Source: Ischnura elegans (taxonomy: Eukaryota; Arthropoda; Insecta; Odonata; Coenagrionidae). From it: 64,000 nt of DNA. A program made the position numbers and the translations under genes. Of the stretch, positions 44,754 through 55,979 are shown in pieces. The stretch spans positions 1,674,001-1,738,000 of the forward strand of contig NW_025791658.1 in NCBI RefSeq assembly GCF_921293095.1. The letters run 5' to 3'. The notes beneath the pieces are model-generated. The model worked only from the letters and a program-made list of their open reading frames with translations, was not told the DNA's origin and searched no databases. Positions within the stretch are counted from its first letter, which is position 1, and each line of letters starts with the position of its first letter.

Positions 44754-45124
44754 TAGATACCTCTGAAGTCTGAAATTCATGGTTTCATGGGGATGGAATG
44801 AGCCTTCTAGTCCGAAATTAACCAGTTCAATTATGAGGATTGGTAACCGATTTGCCTACAAATTCATGAATGCAGCGATAGGCTTATATAAGCTAACGTG
44901 CAACCAAGGTAGGATTTTTGTATAGGCCTCAGCCTATAGGTATTTCAGCCTAGGGCCTCGAGATGAAGAGGGGCCTACATTCTAAATGTTGGCAAAATTA
45001 AAATAACAGTATTCTTAAAACGGTGAACACTTAAACACTGAGAAGAAGAAATTCTCGGGACGTTTCTATGTGAATGTTATGTTTGATTAGTTATTGTTAC
45101 AATTATAATATATATGGTGCTGAG

Positions 45125-45130
45125 AATAAA
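45125..45130 (+). promoter_or_regulatory. Candidate poly(A) signal after the 44.6-kb exon
   Basis: AATAAA lies about 370 nt after the stop codons of the candidate terminal exon; the DNA between is repeat-free and could be a 3' UTR. Confidence 0.35.
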
Positions 45131-45341
45131 TGTCCGAGTAAATGTTCTAGACTTATTTTATTTATTTACCGTAGCATATTGTTTTTTAAGGTTGAGTACG
45201 AATCACAATATGTTTCATTCAACATATTCATATAATAATAATAATTATAATAATTTATTTTGTCCAAAGATCTACAAGGAGATATAAGACATGTCAAAAA
45301 AAAGGGAGAAGGATATTCCTACAATACACAAGAAACATATA

Positions 45342-46109
45342 CAGTGAGTCCTCGTTCTACGTCACCCCGTTTAACGTCATTTCGCGATAACGTCACGAAA
45401 ATTTCGAGACCGTCATTCGTTTATCGCACCTACGCTTCGCGATAACGTCAAGTCTTTTAAAGTTCGCGCGAAAAAAAAGGCGAAGCGGCGGGCGTTGCAG
45501 GTTGTTCGTTTTGTGGGCGGTAATACAGTCAGTCTAAGCAAAGTGTAAAACGGTGTGTTTATTCTTAATTGCGATTACGGTTTTAGCAAATTTTCTGCAA
45601 AATGAATTCTTAGGTAGGTGCGCAAGGTTTTACATGACATAATAGTTTTCAGGAACCTAAAAAGTGATTTCAAGGAATTTTTCCGTGTAGAACTCGGGAG
45701 TTTTTGTCACCACTTTTTTCGCCGTGTTCACAATAATTTTGGTTCCTGTAACTGCAACTATGTTTCAGCGATGATGATGCCCAGGCGACGCTCGCCCGGG
45801 CGACCACCATAGTGAAGCCGAAAAGCAAATGCGGGAAGATACAAAAATGGAGAAGGATTTACGTCACTGCTGCTATTGTCGTCGATGGAGACAGAAACTC
45901 GTATTTATGCGATAGTTTGGCTTTCCCACCGTAAAAAATGCCCCAGATATGATACGCTAACATTTTTTTCGCATAGGAATTGTGAGGTCTAGGAGCCGAT
46001 ATTCACTTTTTACATTGTTTCTTATGGGATATTATGCTTCGATTAACGTCATTTCGTTTATCGTCACATTTTTCAGGAACGGTAAGTGACGTTAAACGAG
46101 GACTTACTG
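45342..46109 (+). mobile_element. Tig-C, short subfamily, full length
   Basis: Flanked by TA; very similar to 13105-13852. Confidence 0.92.
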
Positions 46110-46191
46110 TAGTAGAAACATATAGTTGAAATATTATGTACAAGTATGTATTTTTACATGTAATATATTTTCAAAACATGAAAATGAAGCA

Positions 46192-46533
46192 CTAGAATGT
46201 GGAGTCTGTCAGGTATTCCATAACAGAATAATAGTTCTTTTCAAGTAGGAATGCCTTCAACTTCCTTTTAAAGGATACCAATGACTCACAATGATTTTTT
46301 AAATGGTGCGGGAGCTGATTATATGTTTGGAGTCCCATTTCTCTTGGACCTAATTTAGTTCTATTTTTCCTCTCTGTATTATAGTGAAGGCTTTGCCTAT
46401 TTCTGGTTTCATAATTATGAAAACTGGAGTGAATTTCGTGGTGGAGAGAAATTGGAACTGAAATGAATGAAAACTGGAGTAAATATACGTGGTGGGGAGA
46501 AATTGTCACAAAAACTTGACCCTGGATTTCCAT
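46192..46533 (-). pseudogene. CR1-like reverse transcriptase C-terminus
   Basis: The minus frame reads SSFHNYETRNRQSLH, MGLQTYNQLPHHLKNH and LLEKNYYSVMEYL, the conserved tail of CR1-like elements. Confidence 0.75.
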
Positions 46534-46639
46534 GTCAGTTCACCCAGGCCATGACACCCACCGACTCGGATTTTAGTGACATCTTTGTCACTGGCTATAG
46601 TTATTTACAAGTGTAAAATATCCATTCCCCTGCACTTCT

Positions 46640-47365
46640 ACTGGTTATTAATAATAATAATATTTTATTAACACCGTAGGGATACATGGGTTTCGTCAAG
46701 ATACAGAGAGACATAAAAGAATCACAAAACACAGATTACAAAATATCAAAAAAAATTCTTGAACACTAATAACATTTATAAAATATCATTAAAAAATTCT
46801 TGGACACTATAATAACCTTTGTTACATAACAAGTTTCTCAATCTATTCTTAAAAACCTTTGTTGAGGAAAGGGATTTCATATCAGAGGGTAGCCTATTGT
46901 AGATTGCAGCAATAGAGAGATATGGTCCCTTCTGGCATTGTCTAAATGAATACAGATAACTGTGAATGTCACTTTTTGATCTAGTGTTGTGACTGTGAAA
47001 ATCAGAGTTAACACGGAAGTAATACGGATAGCACTTCACAAACATGGCACATGAGAGAATGTAAACACATGGAAGTGTGAGGATCCTGAGGGACACAAAC
47101 AGTGGCCGACCACTTTTTTGTATTGGAACTTTACAGATGGCCTTAATGGCTTGTTTCTGTAAAGAGAAGGCTTTAGCTGCAGTAGGGGAGTTACTCCAAA
47201 ACATGATACCATATGACAATAGTGAGTGTACTTTGGCAAAGTACACTGCTTTTAGAACATATATAGAAACAAGAGGAGAGAGTTTCCTTATCATATAAAT
47301 ACCTACTGAAAGTTTCTTATGAGTTTCAAAAATATGAATTGACCAGTCAAGAGAGTAATAAGATT
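46640..47365 (-). pseudogene. CR1-like reverse transcriptase C-terminal third
   Basis: The minus frame from about 47365 reads YYSLDWSIHIFETHKKLS, SLLSYGIMFWSNSP, HSHNTRSKSDIHSYL and IYNRLPSDMKSLSS to a stop at 46776; an ATT-rich 3' tail follows. A second, separate insertion beside 46192-46533. Confidence 0.82.
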
Positions 47366-47739
47366 GTAGCCAATGGAAATCTTACCATTGCAGACCGGTC
47401 GCAATAATGTTACGAAAGTATGCTCACGACGATATATCATCACCACAGCATGACTATATGGACAGCTTAATATACACACTAGTCTAGGGGGAAGGTAGAG
47501 GCCCACATAAATAGTGTCAATAATAAGTAATGAAAGCAAAAAAAGAACTTTTATTGTTGATAAACCAGGCATAACGATCCCAAATTCATTGATAATATTA
47601 CTGATATTTTTAAGGAGCATTAATCATACCCAAAAGGTGGACAAAAATATTAGTACGCAAATAATAAATGAAATAAAGACGGAAATGGCTTGAGAACTAT
47701 TTTTGATCTTGTGTTTTGGCTGTTTTACACGGCGCATAT

Positions 47740-48412
47740 AATAGGGTGGTTTCCTATAATTTTTTTATCACCTAAATCAAAAGATTATTACTCCTGGAGT
47801 ATGTATTTCTTGCTCTTAGATTTTCGAATGACTATATCTATTATTTGCAATTAAATGAAAAGTGAAAATTTTCAAGTGCGCGAAAATGCGACAGGTAAGT
47901 ATGAATGCCAGGAAAACTCATGTTTGAAGTCGTTCTGGTTCCCGCTGCCACCGTGTGAGGCCATCTTGGTGTGAGGCTATGAGCACCGATACGATGCAGG
48001 ATTGCTAGCGGGTAGCTGAGTACACTGCTAGCAGGTAGGGCTTGGCTTAATGCAGGATTATTAATACCCTATAAAACGAAGAAAACTTTCCGATCTTAGC
48101 AAGTTTTAATAGGTGATTATTAAGAGATGTTTCCCTGAGCTCTGTGCCTCATGCATGCATTGGTAATCTCATACGATGTTAAACTCTTCATGACTACTCG
48201 TATAGAAACTAGGTCCCTGTTACGCCATGTGGAGTGGCATCGCATGGGCGCCAATCTGGCCTTTTTCAAATGCGGATAAAATTGACCATTGCCATTCGTT
48301 TAAACTGGGATTTCTAAAACCAAATAATTTGTATATTATGAATACACTAATGGTGGGTAACGAATCACAATCAATGCCTTTCGTTTCCTTTGATGAAGGA
48401 AAGTGCCCTATT
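47740..48412 (+). mobile_element. MITE-A, full length
   Basis: TA on both sides; its CRE core is mutated. It ends about 60 bp past the mRpS37 poly(A) signal. Confidence 0.9.
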
Positions 48413-48473
48413 ACTCCAATATGACCATTAACTCCGGCATCATGCATTGAAACACAAAAATTTTAAATAAACC

Positions 48474-48479
48474 TTTATT
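48474..48479 (-). promoter_or_regulatory. poly(A) signal of mRpS37
   Basis: AATAAA on the minus strand lies 105 nt past the mRpS37 stop codon, the expected position for a short 3' UTR. MITE-A ends at 48412, just beyond. Confidence 0.7.
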
Positions 48480-48583
48480 TTACCCCATGTTAACAGAGAT
48501 GGAGACAGATGTAATCCAAACAGCGTAAAGGCACGGTACTATGTACAAAAACTATGATGGGATGAAGTAGGCTGCCATTGTCT

Positions 48584-48694
48584 TCACGTTGGGAATCTCT
48601 TCATCAGTTGGTTTATTTGCTTGTGCGACAGTTTCTTCGCACCTGGAGTCAATTCTCCCCTCCGGTCCATTTCTTCTCTTCTATGCTTCGTATC
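48584..48694 (-). CDS. mRpS37: mRpS37 (CHCHD1), terminal exon
   Basis: After TTTGTTTCCCAG on the minus strand, 36 codons are read in phase 0 to TGA (48586-48584). They give a basic tail with GAKKLSHKQINQLMKRFPT at its end. The final LxxKxxNxLxxRFP pattern is the conserved C-terminus of CHCHD1/MRPS37. Total length is 120 residues, close to the human protein's 118. All three exons agree in phase and order, so the gene looks intact although its second intron hosts many transposons. Confidence 0.92.
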   Translation of the reverse strand, partial: DTKHRREEMDRRGELTPGAKKLSHKQINQLMKRFPT

Positions 48695-48904
48695 CTGGGA
48701 AACAAAAACAGAGCCGTCGTGATTGCACATTAAAAGTACAAATGGGTCATTCCTATAATGAAAAAATCATTCATAGTAACCGCCTCACGAATATGGAACT
48801 CTACCCCAGCCCAAATAAGGAGCAGTACAAGTATCAATAGGTTTAAACATAGCACATATGGGTTTCTGAAGAATGCCTTCATCACCTCAAGTTGAATTTC
48901 TTTT

Positions 48905-49310
48905 GTATATATTCATGTTTAGCCTAATTCTTATCTTCTATATTATTTCTACTGTATAGATACCTTTTTCTCAACTTATACGCAACCAAACTCCACAAAT
49001 GAGGTACCAAAATGCACAGAATTTATCAGATAACATGCGACGGCATATATTACCTCCTAAATAGAGCTATTGTTTCCTAAAATTGGTTTTTAAATAATTA
49101 AAAAAAAACAAAAAGAAACAAAAATCGGTAAATATTCCTGACGTTAACGGCGCACAAAGTGATACATTTGTTCATTTGCAACAATATCTCGCATTCATTA
49201 AATAACTTTTATCAAAATGCGGCTGATTCCACATTCAAGTCTCCTGTTGATACGTAAGTATGAGTCATCATGTGCGTTTAACAGGCGATAGTGTAATTAC
49301 TTCAGTGCAG
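48905..49310. repeat. Family J repeat, copy 1
   Basis: TATTATTTCTACTGTATAGA...GTTAACGGCGCACAAA...GATACGTAAGTATGAGTCAT, nearly identical to 60215-60580. Lies in mRpS37 intron 2. Confidence 0.8.
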
Positions 49311-49318
49311 TACAAGTA

Positions 49319-49707
49319 CAGGGTTCCCACTCTAACTACATTATAAAAATTCACGGTTATTTCCAGGTTTTCACGGTCTAAATGTTGTCTAATTCACGGT
49401 TTGTTGATAAGCCAATTTAGACAGAAATATTGATCACGCAACGATCAGCCGTCGCATGTAAAACTAAAAATTTAACAAACGCAACAGATGCTGTGAATGC
49501 AAATGCAGGAATGAAAGTGCTATCTCTCCTAAAGTCACATATCGCTAGCAAAATTCAGCTCCAGCTAAAGGTTGTGAGGGGACCAGGGCGCCTGGGAAGT
49601 TATGAAGAGACTGAATTTTCGCAAGTGTAAACGAACACTTTGGTTACCAGACTTCCGGCTTTGGTACAGGCTTAAGGTCAATGTGTCGTCATCGCACACG
49701 GACCAAT
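49319..49707 (-). mobile_element. Family I element, reverse, truncated by MITE-A
   Basis: CAGGGTTCCCACTCTAACT end, CACGGTTATTTCCAGG; continues until the MITE-A start at 49708. Confidence 0.75.
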
Positions 49708-50235
49708 AATAGGGTGGTTTCCTATTATTTTTTTATTGCCTAAATCGAAAAATCCTGGAGACTCCTGGAGTACGTATTTCACGCTTTTAGATTTTTAAAT
49801 GACGATATCTATTTTTCGCGATTAAATGAAAAGTGAAAATTTTCAAGCGCGCGAAAACGCGACGCGTAAGTAGGAATGATGGGAAAAAGTCCGTGCGACG
49901 CATTTCTGGTCCCCCCTCCCACCTTGTGAGGTGACCTTGATCGAGGCTCTGAGCGCTGATAGGACGCAGGATGCTAGCGGGTAGCTGAGTACCTTGCTGG
50001 CTGGTAGCGCTTGGCTTAAATAAGGATTATTATTCCCCTATCAAACAAAGGAAACTTTCCGAACTTAGGTAATTTTAATAGGTGATTATTAAGAGTTGTT
50101 TCCCTGAAGATTGTGTGTCATGCATACATTGGTAATCTCAGACGATGTATATCTCTCTACTCGTATAGAAACAAGGTCCCTGTGACGTCACGTGGAGTGG
50201 CATCGCATGGGCGCCAATCTGGCCTTTTTCAAATC
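49708..50235 (+). mobile_element. MITE-A, right end lost
   Basis: Intact TGACGTCACGTGG; stops at CCTTTTTCAAAT where Tig-B interior begins. Confidence 0.88.
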
Positions 50236-50735
50236 ATACCGAGACAACTAATGCAGCCATGATAACGTTCTTGGAATGACATTTTCAGTGATAAATATTT
50301 CACGCTTATTATTTTTCTTAAATACACCTTTAATATGCTGTAATTTTCACGTTCATCATTAGTTATGGCCATTTTGTTCCATATGAGAGCATACCTAACA
50401 GTAAATAAGAAAAAAGGTATCCAACTATCCTAATCATTTTAAGTGACTGTTGAATTGAGAGAGATCACATCGTTTTCTCTCGAATTATGGTAAAAATATC
50501 TATAGTGCTCGCTTTCCGTAATTATTAAATAATTAATACATGTTCACTAATGCGTACAAGTTTGTTTAAACACATAAATATTATGGTTTAAAAGGCAGTA
50601 GTGTCTTTAATTTCCAAAAGACAAGAAAAAATGGTGGCTATCACTAAAACTGCTATAAAGTGAACCTCCATGCAACAAATCGCCCAAACTTTGGTCCCCT
50701 CCATTACGATGTAAAGAGGTTTTATTGCATTGAAA
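50236..50735 (+). mobile_element. Tig-B, left end lost
   Basis: Begins inside Tig-B at CATACCGAGACAACTA and ends GATGTAAAGAGGTTTTA. Confidence 0.85.
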
Positions 50736-50744
50736 AGTCTTGAA

Positions 50745-50930
50745 TTAACAAAATATTTCTTTAAAAATTGAAGTTTTTTCCATCATTAAAAGTGTAAAAA
50801 TTAGTTTAACATCAAAACACCTAACGCCATAACAGTAAAAACCAAGTTAGTACCCTGTTTTTCAAAAATTTTCCCCGGCCTGGTTTTGGACCCCCCCCCC
50901 CCAAACAAAATTCCTGGCTAAACCACTGGT
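50745..50930. mobile_element. hAT-like right-end fragment
   Basis: Matches 30900-31091 (TAGTACCCTGTTTTTCAAAA, GGTTTTGGACCCCCC) and ends in a degraded GCTAAACCAC terminus. Confidence 0.65.
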
Positions 50931-51835
50931 AGAGTGGCTATGTACATTTGGCAACGTCATGTTCGCTCCTCCTCTGTCTCTCTCGGTACTACCCCTCCCC
51001 TATCAGCGAAGCTCACCTGCAGACATAAAGTAAATACATTACGTATAATAATTATGTCGTTTATTTTCGTAGGCACTGGGGCCCATGAGAAAATAAAAGT
51101 ACAGCTTTCTACATTTCCAACTTGGTAGATAAGTAGAAGTAAAAAAGTAAATAAATATAATTACAGACAAATGCAACCAGTGCAGATCGCCAAGAGCATA
51201 AAAAAAAACAATACAATATTTTCAACAAAAAAAAAATCACACTTAGACACAACATACTAATTACAAGAATTTGAGGAGATAATTCGTTATGATAATTTCA
51301 AACATACATTTTTTTAAAGAAACTATAACATTAGGATAACTCTGTGATTTAGCACAATTCTAAATTTAGTTGACCATTTATTGACTCATGTATCAATAAA
51401 AATAACAATAATAATAAGAATTAGGCTAAACATGAATATATACGAAAGAAATTCAACTTGAGGTTAAGGAGGCATTCTCCAGAAACCCATGTAATAAATA
51501 TAAATCCATTATCCACCTAAACCGCTCTACCATAACATCTTTTAGACTTGAACGGTGGTCCTGAAGGATTGAAAATATAAGAAAATATTCGGAGGACATA
51601 GGGAGAGGATAAAAACATTTCCCGCTACCCTTTTGAAAAAGGCTTTTAAAAACACACACACACCTTTCCCTGGGAGGTGTGGGGGGGTCCCCTCCCATAC
51701 CTATATCCGTGACAGGGTATTAAGCGGAGACCGTTAAATGTAGAAGGGTTGAGGATAAAGACGGGGCTAAGAACTTCCCATGATTAACAGTCCCCGCGCA
51801 AAAAGATAATGATAAAAAAATGCCGAGTCCCCCGA
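50931..51835. other. Nothing clear (mRpS37 intron 2)
   Basis: Mostly A/T-rich intron with a CA/GT-type run near 51653-51664. Confidence 0.4.
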
Positions 51836-52448
51836 GATATCATTTTTTCGCGGTTAAATGAAAAGTGAAAATTTTCAAGCGTGCGAAAACGCGACGCTTA
51901 AGTATGAATGCCGGGAAATCTCTCCGTGAGACTTATTTCTGGTTCCCGCTGCCCCCCGTGAGGTGACCTTGAGGCGAGGCTTAGCGCTGATACGACGCAG
52001 GCTGCTAGCGGGTAGCTGAGTACCCTGCTGGCTGGTAGCGCTTGTCTTAAATAAGGATCATTAATACCCTGTCAAACGAAGGAAACTTTCCGAACTTAGG
52101 TAATTTTAATAGGTGAATATTAAGAGTTGTTTCCCTGAAGATTGTGTGAAGATAGGTATTTTTAATGTGTGGTTATTAAGAGATGTTTCCCTGAGCTCTG
52201 TGCCTCATGCATGCATTGGTAACTCCTATCTTCTCGTATAGAAACTAGGTCCCTGTGACGTCACGTGAAGTGGCATCGCATGGGCGCCAATCTGGCCTTT
52301 TTCAAATGAGGTTAAAATTGACCCTTGCCATTCGTCTAAACAGGTATTTCTAAAACCAAATAATTTGCATATTATGAATACACTAATGGTGGGTAATGAA
52401 TCGCAATCAATGCCTTTCGTTTTCTTTGATGAAGGAAACTACCCTATT
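51836..52448 (+). mobile_element. MITE-A, left end lost, internal duplication
   Basis: Starts at the family's GATATC...TTTTCGCG region and ends CCCTATT. A segment around GATTATTAAGAGTTGTTTCCC is partly duplicated (about 52095-52200). GAGATATCATTT occurs at both borders. Confidence 0.85.
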
Positions 52449-52617
52449 GAGATATCATTTACGGCAATAAGAATATATTTTCAATGAAGTAAGGACTGTG
52501 TCCTAACTCATTTATTTTTTATCCCGACCATAACTTAATTTAGACGAAATAGTCATGTGAGTGAACTCAGCAGTCCACGGACATGACAAACGGTAACGGA
52601 CGTGATGAGACACTATT

Positions 52618-53079
52618 AAGGGGAGACCACGAAACTTGCTCCGCCTTTTTCAATGCCATATTTTTTATAGCCTTCGGAATGGTGAACACATCCCTGAACT
52701 AGTAGTGGTTCCGTTCAATGGGCCTTAGTTTGGCTGTAATTAATTAATTTTTATGCGGTACTTTCACAAGCCGCGTATAGTGGCATGATATCGCACCACT
52801 CATCAGACGGGTCAGGTGGGGTAGTGGTTAGTGTTTACGGCTACCACCCAGGGGACCAGGGTTCGGGACTTTGTGATTGATGTATATTTTGTTGTCTTCA
52901 TTGTGATCATACGGCGTCAACTTTTTCATTAATTTTACTTGCGACAAGCATAGACGTGAGACTATTTTTTTATCATCATTCAATGGAACCACTACTAGTT
53001 CAGGGATGTGTTCACCATTCCGAAGGCCATAAAAAATATGGCATTGAAAAAGGTGGAGCAAGTTTCGTGGTCTCCCCTT
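52618..53079. mobile_element. Foldback element with a tRNA-like core
   Basis: Arms 52618-52726 and 52974-53079 start AAGGGGAGACCACGAAACTT and pair with only a few mismatches. The core (52808-52872) holds a tRNA-like segment. Confidence 0.85.
52808..52872 (+). other. tRNA-like sequence
   Basis: GGTGGGGTAGTGGTTAGTG resembles box A and GGTTCGGGACT box B. No convincing cloverleaf. Confidence 0.5.
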
Positions 53080-53181
53080 GGAAGACTAGATACAGAATGT
53101 GTAGTGACAAATAAAACAAACTTTTTCTTGTGAGTAAACACATAATATTCCTCATCTGCCATGTCAGTGGGCATATATAAT

Positions 53182-53442
53182 CAGGGATGCCGACTTACAA
53201 AAACTATTGGGGGGGCCCAAATAGGGGATCTTGCCCCGGGAAATTTTAGAAGTAGTGAGTTTGAAGTTTTTTAAGCATTTTAAAAGAGTCATATGATCAA
53301 CATTAGAACCCTGATAACTCGAATCTCGATATCTGGACACTCCGGGGAAAATTGACAAGCCTGGTACATTTTGTCCTCACAACCAAAACGAATTTTTGAG
53401 GGGGCTCGGGCCCCCTCAGGCCCCATGGAGTCGGTGCCACTG
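53182..53442. mobile_element. hAT-like MITE
   Basis: CAGGGATGCCGACTTACAAA to GGAGTCGGTGCCACTG; flanking TATATAAT and TATATATT (7 of 8). Inverted relative to 55658-55918. Confidence 0.85.
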
Positions 53443-54539
53443 TATATATTACGTCCATATAGAATACAAAAGTAAAAATTAAAAAAAACCTGTAAATATT
53501 ACTAACGACCTCTGCCACATACGTCACTAGCTTGCATGAATGACGTACTGTAAATTCACTATTTGGGTTCTTATAAAAACAAATATTATTTTTTTTTAAT
53601 TTTGCCAGTAGAAAACGTGCCTTTTTGGCATAATGACCATTTTTCACATAAACTCGTATGCATTGATGCATCGCATTACCAGGCCTCAACAAATTTCAGC
53701 ATTTGTTTAGAATATAATTTAACCAACAGACTTTCCATTATAAATGCATCAATTCTTTCTGGTATTCAGAAATTTATAATGTCTTGGAGGAGTGTTGTAA
53801 CTGATGTCCGGTAAATAAGAAGAACAACAACAATACTTATCTCCATGTAAATATAGAAATATAAACATTTAAAATAAAAAAAATTCAATCATAGAATACA
53901 TGTAATTTGATATCATATTTAGAAATCAGTATATAATGTTACTAAAAGATCAAATACATAGCTCATTCTCTTGCCTCTAAGAGTTATCAGAATATCACTT
54001 TGAAATGCTTAATGTCTACATTGAGGTACAAATTTTAATACATTGCAACGCTTCAATTAGGAAGATTAGATGCAAAAGTAAGAAGAGCAGATGCCGAAGA
54101 GATTTAAAATACATCTTATAACGAAGCTCATAACTTTTTTGAATGCAAGTGATGAGTTAATATTAATTAACTATATTGCATTAGCGAGTGCAATGCTAGG
54201 CAAAGATTTCCCATGATGAACACTATATGGCAATGAACGCATACGCAGACAAGTACTAAACGACAAAGATGCCCACTTAAAATAAACAATGTTGGAATTA
54301 ATTACAATAATGCATTAACAAGCTACATGAAATACCGCGGTTTACTTCTTATCTGCATGTTATTTAGTCGCCGATAGGGAATGGTTTGCGGATAGCTTGC
54401 CTTTATACAATTTTTAAAACGTATTATGCTCAGGGAGCAATTGATTTAAACACACTTGAAGAACACTTACATGTACATAAAAAACTTCAAATATTAAATT
54501 CATAACAAAACATTAGGAATTAATACTTAGCCAACTCAC
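53443..54539. other. mRpS37 intron 2, unassigned part
   Basis: No repeat or exon recognised. Confidence 0.4.
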
Positions 54540-54658
54540 CATAAAATTTTTGTAGCATTTATTGAAATTCTGTATTTCATTCGAACACAGCGCTTGGTTG
54601 AATTCATTCTTCTTGAAACAGGCGAAGAGAATGGACATTTCCTGCAAGCATGCTACAT
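54540..54658 (-). CDS. mRpS37: mRpS37 (CHCHD1), exon 2 with twin CX9C motif
   Basis: This 119-nt exon enters in phase 1 and ends in ATG before GTGAGT, phase 0. It carries the diagnostic CHCH fold: C48-x9-C58 (CLQEMSILFAC) and C69-x9-C79 (CSNEIQNFNKC), numbered on the joined 120-residue product. The segment CxxEMSxxxACxKxNEF between and around the first pair matches the CHCHD1/MRPS37 family pattern (family knowledge). The two Cys pairs form disulfides in the coiled-coil-helix hairpin. The following intron is about 5.8 kb and full of MITEs and hAT-like elements. Confidence 0.93.
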
Positions 54659-54737
54659 CTGCAAGAAGACAATGAAAAGGGAGCATAAAATACAGGATAA
54701 GGGTTTCTGTCTGGCGGAATTAAGAAGTTAAGCAGAC

Positions 54738-54870
54738 CTGAGGATTTCTCTCCTTTCCCGGATACGGTTGGTTTGAGTTTCAAAGGTAGTAACTCCTGAA
54801 ATTTAAAAGTTTCCCTGGGGTACACAGGTTTCCTCTGTGGCCACTTACAAAGAGGTTGATAGAGCCGCAT
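54738..54870 (-). CDS. mRpS37: mitochondrial ribosomal protein mS37 (CHCHD1), exon 1
   Basis: On the minus strand an ATG at 54870-54868 opens 44 codons (MRLYQPLCKWPQRKPVYPRE..., then LLPLKLKPTVSGKGEKSS) and ends with one extra base at a GT donor (54737-54736), phase 1. The basic stretch with RKPV, then LPLKL and VSGK, resembles the N-terminus of CHCHD1/MRPS37, which lies ahead of the first CX9C. The intron to exon 2 is only 79 bp (54659-54737) and ends in TCTTCTTGCAG. The split codon becomes Asp. mS37 is a small-subunit mitoribosome protein, nuclear-encoded and imported. Reading straight through the short intron also gives an open frame, which hides the splice site. Confidence 0.88.
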
Positions 54871-55657
54871 CCTTAATCCGGAGATTCGTACGAGGGATAA
54901 AGCTAGAAGTATAAAAAAAAGCCGATAAGTATTACTGCTACAGAGCGTACATCCGTGGAACGTACATACAATAAACAGTGGCTCATATAGAGCCAGGCGG
55001 ATCCTTTAATACGGCAATACATTGTAAGGCTTAGAAATCTCAGATTCGGTTTTCATTCACGTATGCTAAAATTAAGATAAAAACCTAAAAAATTCAGACA
55101 CGTACAAACGGCACTGTCGTTAATACAACAGAATAAAACATCAAATTATTACATTGTAGAATTTCAGCCGCTGGGAATTCTCACCGTACCGCTTTTCGTT
55201 ATTCAACTCGTAAAATGACTGTCGATTTTCCAACGCCCACCGCCCTCTTCCGGTGTTTCAGGGTGACAAAAATTCGAAAATATTACCTGTGCACGTTTCT
55301 GTGAATTCGGGCATTAAAATAGGATTTTGAACTTAGATACCGTTAGTTTTTGGTATTCATTTATTATTGAATGACTTTAATGATCGATTGGGATTGGTGA
55401 ACAGGAATGTCAACCGTTGATATTCCGTCGTTGATTATATTTGTGTTCCGTGCCGATATGCCTTTACCTTACTCGTGGTGTTTTCCAGCTATTACGGGAA
55501 TGACATGTCATATTCATCAATAACGTTCTGATCACTCGAAATTAGTTAAATGTCACCATTAACTGTTTAAAAACAGTGTGCGTCAATTTTCTTTTCGCGT
55601 TAATACTGGAGCACATGGCTAGTCGTCAGTGAAACAGCATTTCCTCAGCCTGTTGCA
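54871..55657. promoter_or_regulatory. Presumed promoter region of mRpS37 and possible divergent gene
   Basis: The interval between the mRpS37 ATG and the candidate + strand exon is mostly repeat-free. I see no clear TATA box or named motif. The assignment is by position only. Confidence 0.3.
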
Positions 55658-55918
55658 TAGGCGCCGACTCCATGGGGCCTGAAGGGTCCCGAGCCCCCTC
55701 AAAAATTCGTAATGGGTGTGAGGAAATAATGTGTCAGGCTTGTCGATTTTCCCCGGAGTGTTCAGATATCGAGATTCGAGTTATCAGTGTTCTAATGTTA
55801 ATCATATGACTCTTCTAAAATGCTTAAAAAACTTAAAACTCACTACTTATAAAATTTCCCCGGGCAAGATCCCCGGTTAGGGCCCCCCCAATATTTTTTG
55901 TAAGTCGGCGCGCCTGGC
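55658..55918. mobile_element. hAT-like MITE with perfect TSD
   Basis: Identical CTGTTGCA flanks (55650-55657, 55919-55926). Ends TAGGCGCCGACTCCATGG and inverted GTCGGCGCGCCTGG. Confidence 0.9.
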
Positions 55919-55972
55919 CTGTTGCATTACGACTTCTGTGATCAGCGCTTAGCGAAGAAGAGTACCATGATG
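55919..55972 (+). CDS. Candidate first exon with ATGATG at a splice donor
   Basis: The sequence ATGATG (55967-55972) is followed directly by GTGAGTAA, a near-consensus donor; the bases before it would be 5' UTR. Tiny first coding exons of one or two codons are common in housekeeping genes. It points away from mRpS37, whose ATG is about 1.05 kb to the left, so a shared promoter is possible. A hAT-like element (55658-55918) interrupts the presumed UTR or promoter. Little coding content can be tested, so the call rests on the donor and position. Confidence 0.27.
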
Positions 55973-55979
55973 GTGAGTA

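Noticed and set aside
54590..54720. Plant-type FLZ zinc finger (FLQACYICKKTM...DKGFCLAELRS) on the + strand
   Set aside because: It is the antisense of the mRpS37 twin CX9C exon and short intron. The minus-strand gene explains splice sites, phase and family motifs.
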